Positions 32,254 to 41,018 of a stretch of DNA of 43,602 bases are shown here, piece after piece (position 1 is the stretch's first letter; each line of letters begins with the position of its first letter). The position numbers and the translations under genes were made by a program. This DNA comes from an uncultured Bacteroidales bacterium (GTDB lineage: Bacteria; Bacteroidota; Bacteroidia; Bacteroidales; FEN-979). The stretch spans positions 1-43,602 of the forward strand of contig CAIQUS010000250.1 in assembly GCA_903875045.1 (NCBI GenBank), in the 5' to 3' direction. The notes under the pieces are model-generated. The model saw nothing but the letters and a program-made list of their open reading frames with translations, ran no database searches and was not told the DNA's origin.

Positions 32254-35200
32254 TCAATAGATCACCAAATCGTTTTCAACAGTCAGGACATGAGAGTCCC
32301 CGACAGTGAATTTAGCCCCGGACAATATTTCCAGTGTTCCTGTAACCGTCATATCACTATTCAGTGTTACATTTTTAGGTTTCTGATTGCTGATGATCAG
32401 GTTTCGGATGGTGTTTGGAAGCGAAGTCGGAAGAAAATTGGTAAGCTGGTCCATTGTTCCATTGAACTCAAAATCCGCATTGGAATCCAGCATGAGCGGA
32501 CCGGTTCCCTTTAAATTCCCTGCAACACCGTCAGGGTGCCCGATAACAAGGATTCCCATTGGCAGGAGATTGAAAGAACCAGTCCCTGAAATCACATGAT
32601 CATTCAGAATAAAACGCTGATTTACAACTATTCCGGACTGTACGAAAAGATCACCATCCAGGGTCACGCCAGATGGGTTTGAAACCGTAAGCCTGCCGAT
32701 TTGCAACACGCTGGAGGGAATTATAAACCCCGGTTGAGAACCGCCAAATGACAACCTGGAGGAGAGGCTGGTTTTAAAATTCAATGGATTACCTGCAATA
32801 GGATTCCCATTAAAGTTCATGGTCCGGCCCAATCCGACCAGGAAATCGCCGTCCGACAGGATCAGTGTCCCATTTATGGTACATACGCCATTCAATGTCA
32901 CCCCCGGAGAACGGTTGATCGTAAGGTCGTTGAGTTCAACCGAGGGTAATTGACCTGGTGAAGAGCCAGGCCCAAAAATAAGATTTGAGTTCACACCTCC
33001 CTGAAGGGAGCCCGACAGACCAATAAAAGTTCCGTTAAGCGTAAATGTATGGTTGCCAAGATAAAAACTGCCAAAATCCAACATCATATCTCCACCGATT
33101 TGCCTGTTGGCATGAAGAGTGACACCTGCTATATTTTGTATCTGAACATGATACGGTCCTTCTGTTTCCGGAAATTCTCCATCGGAAGTAGTTTGTGGTG
33201 TGAATCCATTGTAACGCAACCTGGCTGTCGGTCCATACAGATGAAACCCATTCCTGCTGATCGTGCCGTTTATCAGTGTAAAGGTGTCAAAAATATCAAT
33301 GTTGCCAGTTAGACTGATGCCATTGGACCTGTTGAGATAAAAATTCTGAAGTGAAATAGGGTTCAACGTCAATTGGCTCCCGCTGCCGCCCACTGCCATG
33401 GATGAAGATGGCCCTCCTTCAAGGATTCCACCGGAATAATTGAGGGTGCCATTGAGCGTTAACATCCTCCCATTGATGCTGCATGTACCTGCATTCAGTG
33501 ACAGGTTATTCTCTATCACCACATCCCCGGTAAAAGAAAGAGAAGCCGGTCTTGACATGGTCAGGCTTTGGAGGGTAATTGAGGGGAGAGACAGGCCGGG
33601 GGAGGTCCCAATGATAACCAGCCCTGAGGTTGCACCACCTGTGAAACTGCCGCCAGATAGCGTAAGTGACCCATTAAGGGTAAGCGTGTTCGATCCGATG
33701 GATAAGGAGCCTGAAGCGAGCGTGAGATTGTTTTCAACCCGAACATCACCATTCATCAGTATACCAGCGCTCCGGTTTATTTCCAGGAACCCTACCGTTA
33801 TGGCTGGCAGAGAAGCAGATGCGGGTGAAGGTCCGAAAATCAGTGTGGATTGAATTGTACCGGAAATGTTTCCACCTACCGACTGATCGATTATTCCATT
33901 GATTGTAAGTGTATTACTTTCGATGTACAGATTACCCGGCATGAGGAACAACGTACCTGAAACTGCGACATTGCCTCCCAGGAAAATACCCTGAGGACGG
34001 TTGATGGTGAGGTTGTTTAGCATCACAGCCGGAAGTGTTGTGGCAGCTCCGGTCCCCCCAAAAATGATATTTGACGATGATCCTCCTGCCAGTATCCCAT
34101 ACCCATCGATTAATGCATTCAGGGTAAGGGTATTACTTCCGATAGAAAGAATGCCGTTGGTAAGGAAAAGATTATCAGCCAGAATTCTGCTGAAATTCAG
34201 GTTCAGGGTGCTTCCTCCCGTTTTATCCACTTCAAGTGCCGGTGGTCCGCTCACAGCCGGGAACTCTTCTGCCCCGGTTGTTTGATTGCTGCTGCCATTG
34301 TACTTCAGCCTGCTTCCAGCCATGTATGAGAGTGCTTTGCCCAAGAGCTGTGTCACAACTCCGTTGGTTATTGTTGCTGTTCCCCAGATAGTTACATTGC
34401 CAATCAACCTTAAACCACTTGCCCTGACCAGCTGTAGGTTGTTCAGGGCGACATCAGGCAGGTCGAGCGCAGTTAATGACGTTCCTCCTGCAATCAGGTT
34501 TGATGAACTGCCGCCACTAAGGCATCCTGATGTCTTCACGAGAGTTCCGTTTAGTGAAAGAGTATGAGTACCTATATTAAAAGATCCGTCAGCGAGGGTA
34601 AGCGTTCCCCAAATGGTCTTATCAGCATCCATGGTTACACCGGATGGGTTGTTGATGGTGACAGAAAATGGAGCTGCGGAAAAAGGCCACTCTTTTATCG
34701 TTGTAATTTGTGTTGAACTGCCTTGGTATTCCAGCAAACCGGTAGAACCATAAGCGACAGTTCCGGATGAAATTGAACTATTGCCTAAACCGCTGCTGCA
34801 CAGTATCAGTGTGCCGTTGATGCTGATGGAACCATTTGTCAGGGAGAGACTGGTTGCCGATGATGTTGAGCCAATCATGAGTTTCCCGTTCAGCGGGGAT
34901 GGTATCCCGTTACCAGTCGACTGGGAACCAGTTCTGAAAAAATGGTAATTGGCCGCAAAACTATAATAGCGGCTTGTTGTCTGGATGCTGCCCGATGCCC
35001 CTGAACTGCTGATACCGTTTGCATTTGAAGTACGAATGGTGGATGAGCTGCCAACAGAAAACAGCCCAAGGCTGCCATCAACAATACTATTGCCCATATC
35101 CAGTGTAGTACCTGCACCAATCTCAAAATCGATATTGTTCTCAAAGGTTCCACCTGTTTTGGTATAAGTCTGGATTCCCTGTTTAACAAAAGTGATTTTT

Positions 35201-36021
35201 GCAGTATATCCGGAAGAATTCATTTCGGTGATCTTACCACCTGACATGGAGAAATTTCCGGACAGGTTAATGTATGCCAAGCTACTCCCTCCTCCCAAAT
35301 TCAAGGTACCTCCCTGTTGATCCCAGTTTCCAGTGATCGTCAGCGTATAATCGGCCGTTTCGCCAAGTTTGAGTTTCCCGCTGGCCCCGGTGTTTATCAT
35401 CAGAAAATCGCCACCTATGGTCTGAAGGTTCCCGGCGCAATTGGTTTCAGCAGTTTGTGATGGACAGTTCCATTTAAAGTGGTAAAAAGACTGATCCAGA
35501 TTTGTGATGCTTGCTGAAGAGGTAACACCTGTAATCTCACAAGCGGAACCGGTATTCCATGTGGCATCAGGCAATGCTCCTCCATCCTTGTTGTGCTGAT
35601 AAAGTGCATCCGTGTTAAAGATGAATTCAGCAGCAATACCCGAAATTGTACCCTGGTTTACAACTGTTCCGTTGATGGTGACAGGGTTGTAGATGGCCAT
35701 GTCGGTGCCGCTTCCGTCATTGACAGTCAGGGTAACACCACTGTTGACTGTCAGCGTACCATGCATGTGAGTCTGATCAATGGTTACATTGGCAGTGACT
35801 GTGACAGCATGACCAGCAAGGACATCAATCTGTTCATTTGAAAATGTGGGAGTAAAGGTCGCAGCGACCCATGTTGAGCCATTATAATACTCCCAGATGG
35901 TTACCTGGTTCCAGTTTCCGCTTGCTTTGGTCCGGAAATCGCCGATGATGGCAGAAGAGGCGGGGGCGGTTGCCAAAAGAATCATGAACAGAAACAGGAA
36001 GAAAATGGTTTGGGGTTTCAT
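32254..36021 (-). CDS. Large repetitive beta-helix-like secreted protein
   Basis: The start is ATG 36021 (MKPQTIFFLFLFMILLATAP), five bases from a GGAGG, giving 1255 residues. After the signal peptide, a G8/pectate-lyase-like opening (SGNWNQVTIWEYYNGSTWV, VTVTANVTI) leads to about ten imperfect repeats of roughly 75-95 residues. Each has blocks like LTLNGTL, GG.SSN(L/I)IFGG, LP.V.LNNLTINR..G, L.GNV.(V/I)..TL.L..G. This suggests a long right-handed beta-helix or filament. Proteins of this build in Bacteroidota usually end in a T9SS sorting domain, but here the sequence stops abruptly after VENDLVIY without one. So it is either truncated or exported another way. Function: probably surface adhesin or matrix protein (inference). 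Confidence 0.75.
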   Translation of the reverse strand: MKPQTIFFLFLFMILLATAPASSAIIGDFRTKASGNWNQVTIWEYYNGSTWVAATFTPTFSNEQIDVLAGHAVTVTANVTIDQTHMHGTLTVNSGVTLTVNDGSGTDMAIYNPVTINGTVVNQGTISGIAAEFIFNTDALYQHNKDGGALPDATWNTGSACEITGVTSSASITNLDQSFYHFKWNCPSQTAETNCAGNLQTIGGDFLMINTGASGKLKLGETADYTLTITGNWDQQGGTLNLGGGSSLAYINLSGNFSMSGGKITEMNSSGYTAKITFVKQGIQTYTKTGGTFENNIDFEIGAGTTLDMGNSIVDGSLGLFSVGSSSTIRTSNANGISSSGASGSIQTTSRYYSFAANYHFFRTGSQSTGNGIPSPLNGKLMIGSTSSATSLSLTNGSISINGTLILCSSGLGNSSISSGTVAYGSTGLLEYQGSSTQITTIKEWPFSAAPFSVTINNPSGVTMDADKTIWGTLTLADGSFNIGTHTLSLNGTLVKTSGCLSGGSSSNLIAGGTSLTALDLPDVALNNLQLVRASGLRLIGNVTIWGTATITNGVVTQLLGKALSYMAGSRLKYNGSSNQTTGAEEFPAVSGPPALEVDKTGGSTLNLNFSRILADNLFLTNGILSIGSNTLTLNALIDGYGILAGGSSSNIIFGGTGAATTLPAVMLNNLTINRPQGIFLGGNVAVSGTLFLMPGNLYIESNTLTINGIIDQSVGGNISGTIQSTLIFGPSPASASLPAITVGFLEINRSAGILMNGDVRVENNLTLASGSLSIGSNTLTLNGSLTLSGGSFTGGATSGLVIIGTSPGLSLPSITLQSLTMSRPASLSFTGDVVIENNLSLNAGTCSINGRMLTLNGTLNYSGGILEGGPSSSMAVGGSGSQLTLNPISLQNFYLNRSNGISLTGNIDIFDTFTLINGTISRNGFHLYGPTARLRYNGFTPQTTSDGEFPETEGPYHVQIQNIAGVTLHANRQIGGDMMLDFGSFYLGNHTFTLNGTFIGLSGSLQGGVNSNLIFGPGSSPGQLPSVELNDLTINRSPGVTLNGVCTINGTLILSDGDFLVGLGRTMNFNGNPIAGNPLNFKTSLSSRLSFGGSQPGFIIPSSVLQIGRLTVSNPSGVTLDGDLFVQSGIVVNQRFILNDHVISGTGSFNLLPMGILVIGHPDGVAGNLKGTGPLMLDSNADFEFNGTMDQLTNFLPTSLPNTIRNLIISNQKPKNVTLNSDMTVTGTLEILSGAKFTVGDSHVLTVENDLVIY

Positions 36022-36025
36022 TTTT

Positions 36026-36033
36026 TCCTCCTT
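36026..36033 (-). promoter_or_regulatory. Strong Shine-Dalgarno site
   Basis: On the minus strand AAGGAGGA lies five bases before ATG 36021. Such a canonical site is rare among the genes here and fixes the start against the upstream in-frame ATG at 36081, which would put 20 charged residues before the signal peptide. Confidence 0.65.
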
Positions 36034-36117
36034 CTTTTTTGTGATGATCACAAATATAAGAAAATTAAGGGTGAAAGTCAAGCCTTTTCACCTGGGAAGT
36101 CAGATACTTAAGCAGTT

Positions 36118-36303
36118 TTAGCGGAGGATTATAATTTCCTCATTACCCCATTGAAATTCAACTGTTTTTTCCCTGGTTGATTTTAACTTCAACGAAGAAT
36201 CCTCCCCATTAACCTTAACAGTGAGTTGGTCGTCAAATCCATGAAGAACAAGGCGAATGGTCGTAAATTTAGCGGCATATTCTCCGTCCTGACTGCTGAC
36301 ATT
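36118..36303 (-). pseudogene. C-terminal beta-domain remnant, perhaps of a glycoside hydrolase
   Basis: A frame without a start runs from the repeat boundary near 36303 to TAA at 36118: NVSSQDGEYAAKFTTIRLVL, HGFDDQLTVKVNGED, EFQWGNEEIIILR. It reads like the last strands of a beta-sandwich. The pattern (I.LVLHG.....V.VNG) recalls the C-terminal domain of GH31-type enzymes, but about 61 residues are too few for a firm family. It is cut off by the dispersed repeat at 36.3 kb. It may be a relic of further polysaccharide-degrading genes in this region. Confidence 0.4.
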
Positions 36304-36327
36304 TAGTGTGGTACAACGTGAAGTACG

Positions 36328-36509
36328 ATTAGCAAGCCGTTGTTCGTCCTTCGAACTATGTACTTCCCACTTTCGTTTGTACTTTGCAGGTTGTATTTCG
36401 TGCTTAAAATGGGCGTTGGTGCGGTAAAAGTGACAATTATGAATTTTATGTCATTCAAATTCAATTACTTGGAAAATATCAACGCACTAAAATTGAGAAG
36501 TGTCAGAAG
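36328..36509. repeat. Dispersed repeat, inverted copy of 19.4 kb
   Basis: 36328-36411 is inverse to 19386-19470. After a 77-base extra segment, AAAATTGAGAAGTGTCAGAAG at 36489-36509 continues the match to 19371-19391. In the 19.4-kb copy these two parts touch, so either this copy has an insertion or the other a deletion. Confidence 0.6.
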
Positions 36510-36546
36510 TCAGGGGGCGTAATATATGAAACGATGGGTGGAAGTG

Positions 36547-39471
36547 CTACAGAATCATCATTTTCCTGATGACCCGTTGTCCGTTGCTGACGATCTCAAC
36601 AAAGTAGATCCCGGGTCCGGACAATGAAGGGATATGAAGAGTCATGATCTGCCCTGATCCTGAGAGCATGATCTTTTCGCTGTACAAGAGAATGCCACTG
36701 GTTGAATAGACCGAACAGCTGGCCGTTCCTGCTTCTATCGCACTGAACGAAACTTTTACTTCGCCCTGATTGCCGGGGTTCGGGTAAATGACGGCCTTAA
36801 GCGGCGAGCCATCCGTTGAACCGCCCGGCTTCTGACCTTCAATTGAAAATGACCCTGTCGGGGACCAAACGATTTCTCCTGTGCTGGTAAAGCCCCTCAC
36901 TCTCCAGAAATATGTTTTTCCCGGCTTCGGTGTAAATCCCACAGGGTCGAGCGATCTCGTATCTCCGACACTCTTCGAGTAAAGAATACCCGAAGGGCTG
37001 CAACTGGCAGATTGATAAACAAATATGGTATATTCTGATAATTCGTCGCCTTCAGTGTCCCAGACGAACAGAAACCCTGATTGCCGGGATACATCCTGAT
37101 TACGGGGGGATAACAACCTGATCTTTGAACTCACATCATTGACGATATAGGCAATATACCAGGGTTTCATCCCATTCAGGCTGTCATAAAAATACCACTG
37201 CTGTTGCTCCCAATTGCCGAAACTATTGCTTGAATCATGTTTTAAATAATAAACATCCATTGCAAGGTAGCTAATCCGGGGTCCCATCCCGGCATCCTCA
37301 AGGTTTTTGAGGGAAGGAGCAATTTCGAACTCTGTTGTTGTCTCACATTCTGTTGATGTGCTGTAAGAGAAATCATACGACTGATTTAATGAAAGCTTAA
37401 ACACGGACGGAATTTCCACTCCGATGCTGGCTTCCTGGGAAAAACCATTGGTATAGGTGTATTTGGAAGAAACATCAATTTCGCTGCTATATGTTCCATC
37501 ATCCCCCGCACTCGGGCTGGTCCATGTCATGGTTGTCAATGGAGACACATTATAAAAAGCTGACTGGTTCTTGATTTGAGAACGTGTGCTACCATTATTC
37601 CATTCCTGCATCGAAGGGTCATTCGGTTGATTAATGCCAAACGGGAATTCGTGAATAGAGACATTCACATTTTTAAGCGCCATGCCTGTTGTTCGGAACA
37701 TATACTGCAATGTGTTTGGGATGGGATATGTGCTTTGTTTATCCCACCAGGGATAAACGTTAAACTGGTAACGGGTAATCTCGGGAACAGAGTAGAGGAA
37801 GACACCGGTGTCCTGTGCCGTTTCGGTAAGATTGAATCCCTTTTCGAGCGAATATGTCACCTTGTTGCTTTGCTTGAACTCACTTGTGTATGCCCCGAAA
37901 TATTTAAGTCCCAATGAGCCTATAAGGTGTTTTTCGTCCTCCTTGCCTAATTTTTCAAAACTGGCACCCACTGACCATTGGTCATCGTAGGTTACTGTCG
38001 TGTTCCAAGCCTGGGACGTTGTAAATGTCAGCGATAATTCGGTTGGGTGATAGCCTGCATACGCCAGTGAATCCCATTTATGCCAATCCATCGAACAGGG
38101 AGGAGCGCCATCAACAATGCCAATAAGGGTCCATAGCCCCTTGATATAAGGATATTTCTTCAGATCACCCAGATCGTTGCTGGAAACTGTTTTGGTATTG
38201 TCACTCAGGAATTTGTCAGACAAAAACTCGGCAGCATTCAGATGGGCTTTTTTATCCGGGTAAAAGAAACCGATTCTTGACTGGAACGCATCATTTCCCT
38301 CAAGGTTCGACCAGTCTTTTGGGATCAGTTCAGTTCCACAGGCTATATCCAGAATATTTGAACCGTTTAGAACGCTGCGGTCCGGTACCGGACAGGGATA
38401 GTTACCGAGCGTTACCGACCCCTGGTTCATTACGGTGAGTTGGTTCGTTGGCGTAATGTAGGACTCCTTGTAATACATGTGGTATTTGCCGTCGGAGGAT
38501 GTTGTTGACGGGATCATCAAATACGAAATCCTGTCGGTTTTGTCGGGGTTCGCTTCACTGGTTTTTTGCCCCTTTAGCGAACCGGAAGTTAAGGCAACCG
38601 CTCCAATTTCGATGCTATTGTAGGATGTGATATCAAGTGGTTCATAATTGAACACATACCCTGTCAGACTTTTTGTATAGGTCAGTAAGCCTATATAGTT
38701 TTGCGACGTTCCGGGGTTGTAAGTATCAAGAATAAAGGATACACGCTTGAGAGAATCAATACGTTTGATGAAGCCTCCGAATCTCGGAGTGCGTGGGATA
38801 TCGCTCAGGTAGTAGTTGGGTCCTTCTATGAATTTGCCCGAAACGGAGTCGTACGCATATTGCTGTATGCACCATTGGTGATAAAAATAGCTATATGTAT
38901 TCTGGTTAAGTCCGATAAAGAACAACAGGGAATCAAGCTGAAACGCTCCATATTTCTTCACATCCGGGGTGGCTTGCTGCATATCATAATAAACCCGGTT
39001 GGTGTTATGTACCCTGTCAAGCTGGGCAAAACACTCATAACTTGTCTCTTGGTTATGATCCAGAATATGATGGAAATGCCACAATAGCGCGTTAAATTCG
39101 AAAAAGAAGTTTTTTCCGAGTAAAAATTTGTACTTCCAGGAGAGCGATTCATTTGGATAACCAAAGTTGCTAATGTTGTTCTTTTTCGAAGGAGAAAATA
39201 GCAAGGCTGTTAATGGGGTTGTATTATAATGCGCCTGATTGAAAGTGTAAAAAGCGGGAGTTAAAGCTTGTGTATACCCACCCGGTTGCTGTTCTTCATC
39301 CCAGTCCATAATTCCGGTAAAAAGTGTGTCCTGGTAATTGTAAAATGCGACACCGTTGGCACACCAGGTTGACTTACTATCCTCCCAGACAGAATCCGGA
39401 AGGATATCAAGTGATTGTGCTATGGTCATCAGGGGGGTCAGTGCGAGGAAAACAAGTAAATATTTTTTCAT
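36547..39471 (-). CDS. Large T9SS cargo of unknown function
   Basis: This is a 974-residue protein. Signal peptide MKKYLLVFLALTPLMTIAQ; about 350 residues of mixed beta sequence (blocks LTYTKSLTGYVFNYEPLD, SYLMIPST). The central region (about 480-760) is dominated by Ser/Thr-rich alternating strands, e.g. WSVGASFEKLGKEDEKHLIG and KLSLNQSYDFSYSTSTECET. These resemble the amphipathic stretches of beta-pore-forming (aerolysin-type) proteins, but I rate this low. A Fn3-like domain follows at about 795-880 (FLFVWDTEGDELSEYTIFVY, GKTYFWRVRGF). The last about 80 residues, from KAVIYPNPGNQG to QRVIRKMMIL, are a T9SS type A sorting domain. It starts 34 bases after the outer-membrane barrel gene at 39506-40390, so the two are probably co-transcribed. 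Confidence 0.75.
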   Translation of the reverse strand: MKKYLLVFLALTPLMTIAQSLDILPDSVWEDSKSTWCANGVAFYNYQDTLFTGIMDWDEEQQPGGYTQALTPAFYTFNQAHYNTTPLTALLFSPSKKNNISNFGYPNESLSWKYKFLLGKNFFFEFNALLWHFHHILDHNQETSYECFAQLDRVHNTNRVYYDMQQATPDVKKYGAFQLDSLLFFIGLNQNTYSYFYHQWCIQQYAYDSVSGKFIEGPNYYLSDIPRTPRFGGFIKRIDSLKRVSFILDTYNPGTSQNYIGLLTYTKSLTGYVFNYEPLDITSYNSIEIGAVALTSGSLKGQKTSEANPDKTDRISYLMIPSTTSSDGKYHMYYKESYITPTNQLTVMNQGSVTLGNYPCPVPDRSVLNGSNILDIACGTELIPKDWSNLEGNDAFQSRIGFFYPDKKAHLNAAEFLSDKFLSDNTKTVSSNDLGDLKKYPYIKGLWTLIGIVDGAPPCSMDWHKWDSLAYAGYHPTELSLTFTTSQAWNTTVTYDDQWSVGASFEKLGKEDEKHLIGSLGLKYFGAYTSEFKQSNKVTYSLEKGFNLTETAQDTGVFLYSVPEITRYQFNVYPWWDKQSTYPIPNTLQYMFRTTGMALKNVNVSIHEFPFGINQPNDPSMQEWNNGSTRSQIKNQSAFYNVSPLTTMTWTSPSAGDDGTYSSEIDVSSKYTYTNGFSQEASIGVEIPSVFKLSLNQSYDFSYSTSTECETTTEFEIAPSLKNLEDAGMGPRISYLAMDVYYLKHDSSNSFGNWEQQQWYFYDSLNGMKPWYIAYIVNDVSSKIRLLSPRNQDVSRQSGFLFVWDTEGDELSEYTIFVYQSASCSPSGILYSKSVGDTRSLDPVGFTPKPGKTYFWRVRGFTSTGEIVWSPTGSFSIEGQKPGGSTDGSPLKAVIYPNPGNQGEVKVSFSAIEAGTASCSVYSTSGILLYSEKIMLSGSGQIMTLHIPSLSGPGIYFVEIVSNGQRVIRKMMIL

Positions 39472-39505
39472 GTGATTGAAGTTTTTGATATGTATTGCAT
39501 TTATG

Positions 39506-40390
39506 TCAAAACAGGTATTTGATGCCTGGAGTGATCACGATATCCTTCCCGATCCCGCAGTATAGGTTTGCTTCCAGGAGAGAGATGATCTTCCATTCGA
39601 TTTTAAGGCTGGCGTCGACAAAGGATTTATTGTAAAACACAGAGCATGTCTCCGTATTATAGGTACTTCCATCATCGGTGTTGGTCATTTTTATGTTGTA
39701 TTCCCGGTAATTATATGCCAGGTAAAAGCCTGGCCCGGCAGAAAAATTAAACCGTCCGGTACGGTAACCGGCCATAATGTTCACACGTGCCATAACGGTC
39801 TGTGATGTCACCTTCCGATCATCAGAAAAATTCAGCAGAGGCCCGTTCAATTTGTCATCGATCCGGGTTGTGGCCCCCTGGGTGAAGGTCAGAAGAGGAG
39901 TTGCATTCAAACCCCAATGTTGATTGAAAGCATAGCCAAACCTGAATTCAAAACCCGCACATATCCTCGAAAACGGGGAAGTCAACACCAGGTCGTTGAC
40001 ATCCCTTTCCCTGTCGTAAGTTGTGTACTTTGTTCGTGCAAGCCCCAGGATGAGCTTGCCATCGATGTGCCATTTTGATGAGGGCCGGTTGAACAGGTCC
40101 ATCCCGGCTTCAACCGCTAAAACCTGGTCTTCGCTGGTGAATCGGGTATTCGAATTAATGGAGCTTAGGTCATTACTTGAAAGGGTGTCGGCTCCGTAGT
40201 CAAGCCCCTGCCAAACAGAATGCTCAATGCAACTGTACAATTTCATGTCGGTGTGCACATAGGAATAGCTGAATCCGACCCAGAACCTGTGCTGATTGGT
40301 ATTGACAGGTTCACCTTGCTGTTTTTCCTGACCGGTGGCTGTATTAAGCGTCACAGTCAATAGCCATAAAAGTAAAAATAAGTGTTTCAT
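39506..40390 (-). CDS. Outer-membrane beta-barrel protein
   Basis: This 294-residue protein has a signal peptide (LFLLLWLLTVTLNTATGQ). Barrel-like strands appear throughout: FWVGFSYSYVHTDMKLY, GKLILGLARTKY, AGFEFRFGYAFNQHWGLNATPLL, ARVNIMAGYRTGRFNFSAGPGFYLAYNYREYN, with a final GIKYLF ending on an aromatic residue as in outer-membrane barrels. It precedes the large T9SS cargo by 34 bases and may help display or anchor it (inference). Confidence 0.7.
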   Translation of the reverse strand: MKHLFLLLWLLTVTLNTATGQEKQQGEPVNTNQHRFWVGFSYSYVHTDMKLYSCIEHSVWQGLDYGADTLSSNDLSSINSNTRFTSEDQVLAVEAGMDLFNRPSSKWHIDGKLILGLARTKYTTYDRERDVNDLVLTSPFSRICAGFEFRFGYAFNQHWGLNATPLLTFTQGATTRIDDKLNGPLLNFSDDRKVTSQTVMARVNIMAGYRTGRFNFSAGPGFYLAYNYREYNIKMTNTDDGSTYNTETCSVFYNKSFVDASLKIEWKIISLLEANLYCGIGKDIVITPGIKYLF

Positions 40391-40571
40391 CGTGTTGGAG
40401 TTGGTTGAAGTAGTAAAACAAATCCGATGTCGAAAATATTTGAAAGTTCATCCCTGGAAAGGGAGAGGGAGTATGATAGTATCGAAGGTAAAAATAGTCA
40501 ATATATCTCATCCCTTCTCATTTATTTATGAAACCTGTTTTGAGTTCTCGTTCCTGATATGAAAACAAGGA
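40391..40571. other. Intergenic region, upstream of barrel operon
   Basis: This should hold the promoter of the minus-strand operon at 40390. No convincing -7/-33 pair was recognised and no other feature is visible. Confidence 0.3.
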
Positions 40572-40912
40572 GGACAAAACAGAGCGTTTTAACACCTTCC
40601 GCCGAATTAAGTTGACCTCCTCCTTATGCTATTAGCAATCAATTAAATGAGATGGTCAGGCTTTTTCAGCGAAGGCTGGTCAAAGCGAGTGTTTTTCCCA
40701 ATTAAACTCCTGCTGATAATAATCAGGAATTTCCTGCGTTTTTTTCAATAAATTTTTTCTATCGGGGATATCTTACTTTTTCTTGACATTTTATAACCAA
40801 AACTCCAAATCATGAAAAAGTTATCATTGTTGATGATGGCCGTATTGAAACCCATGATTAGGATTCCTGGCTGATATAGTTCATTTTAAAAAGCCGGAAT
40901 TCAGAGCCTGAC
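40572..40912. repeat. Deleted duplicate of the lipoprotein locus
   Basis: 40572-40846 matches 28173-28450 in order: boundary element, hairpin and T run, TTTTTTCTATCGG, AAAACTCCAAATCATG and the first codons. 40843-40912 then matches 29035-29105 (ATTGAAACCCATGATTAGGA, AAAAAGCCGGAATTCAGAGCC). About 590 bases of the gene are missing between, with a short GCCGTA/GTCGTA similarity at the join. Confidence 0.8.
40812..40874 (+). pseudogene. Lipoprotein gene remnant (internal deletion)
   Basis: The first 11 codons (MKKLSLLMMAV) equal the lipoprotein at 28407 apart from one residue. The deletion junction follows, then the last bases of the gene in another frame, giving 20 residues and a stop at 40874. 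The lipobox and the whole mature protein are gone, so no product is expected. Confidence 0.8.
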
Positions 40913-41018
40913 GAGATTCGGTAGCATCAGAAACCACTGTGGCCTGTTGTGCGGTGCCAAGGTTTCGGGTAATCTGCCGATGGGGTCTGTTTTTGCATTC
41001 TTAAACACATAGAAAGTT

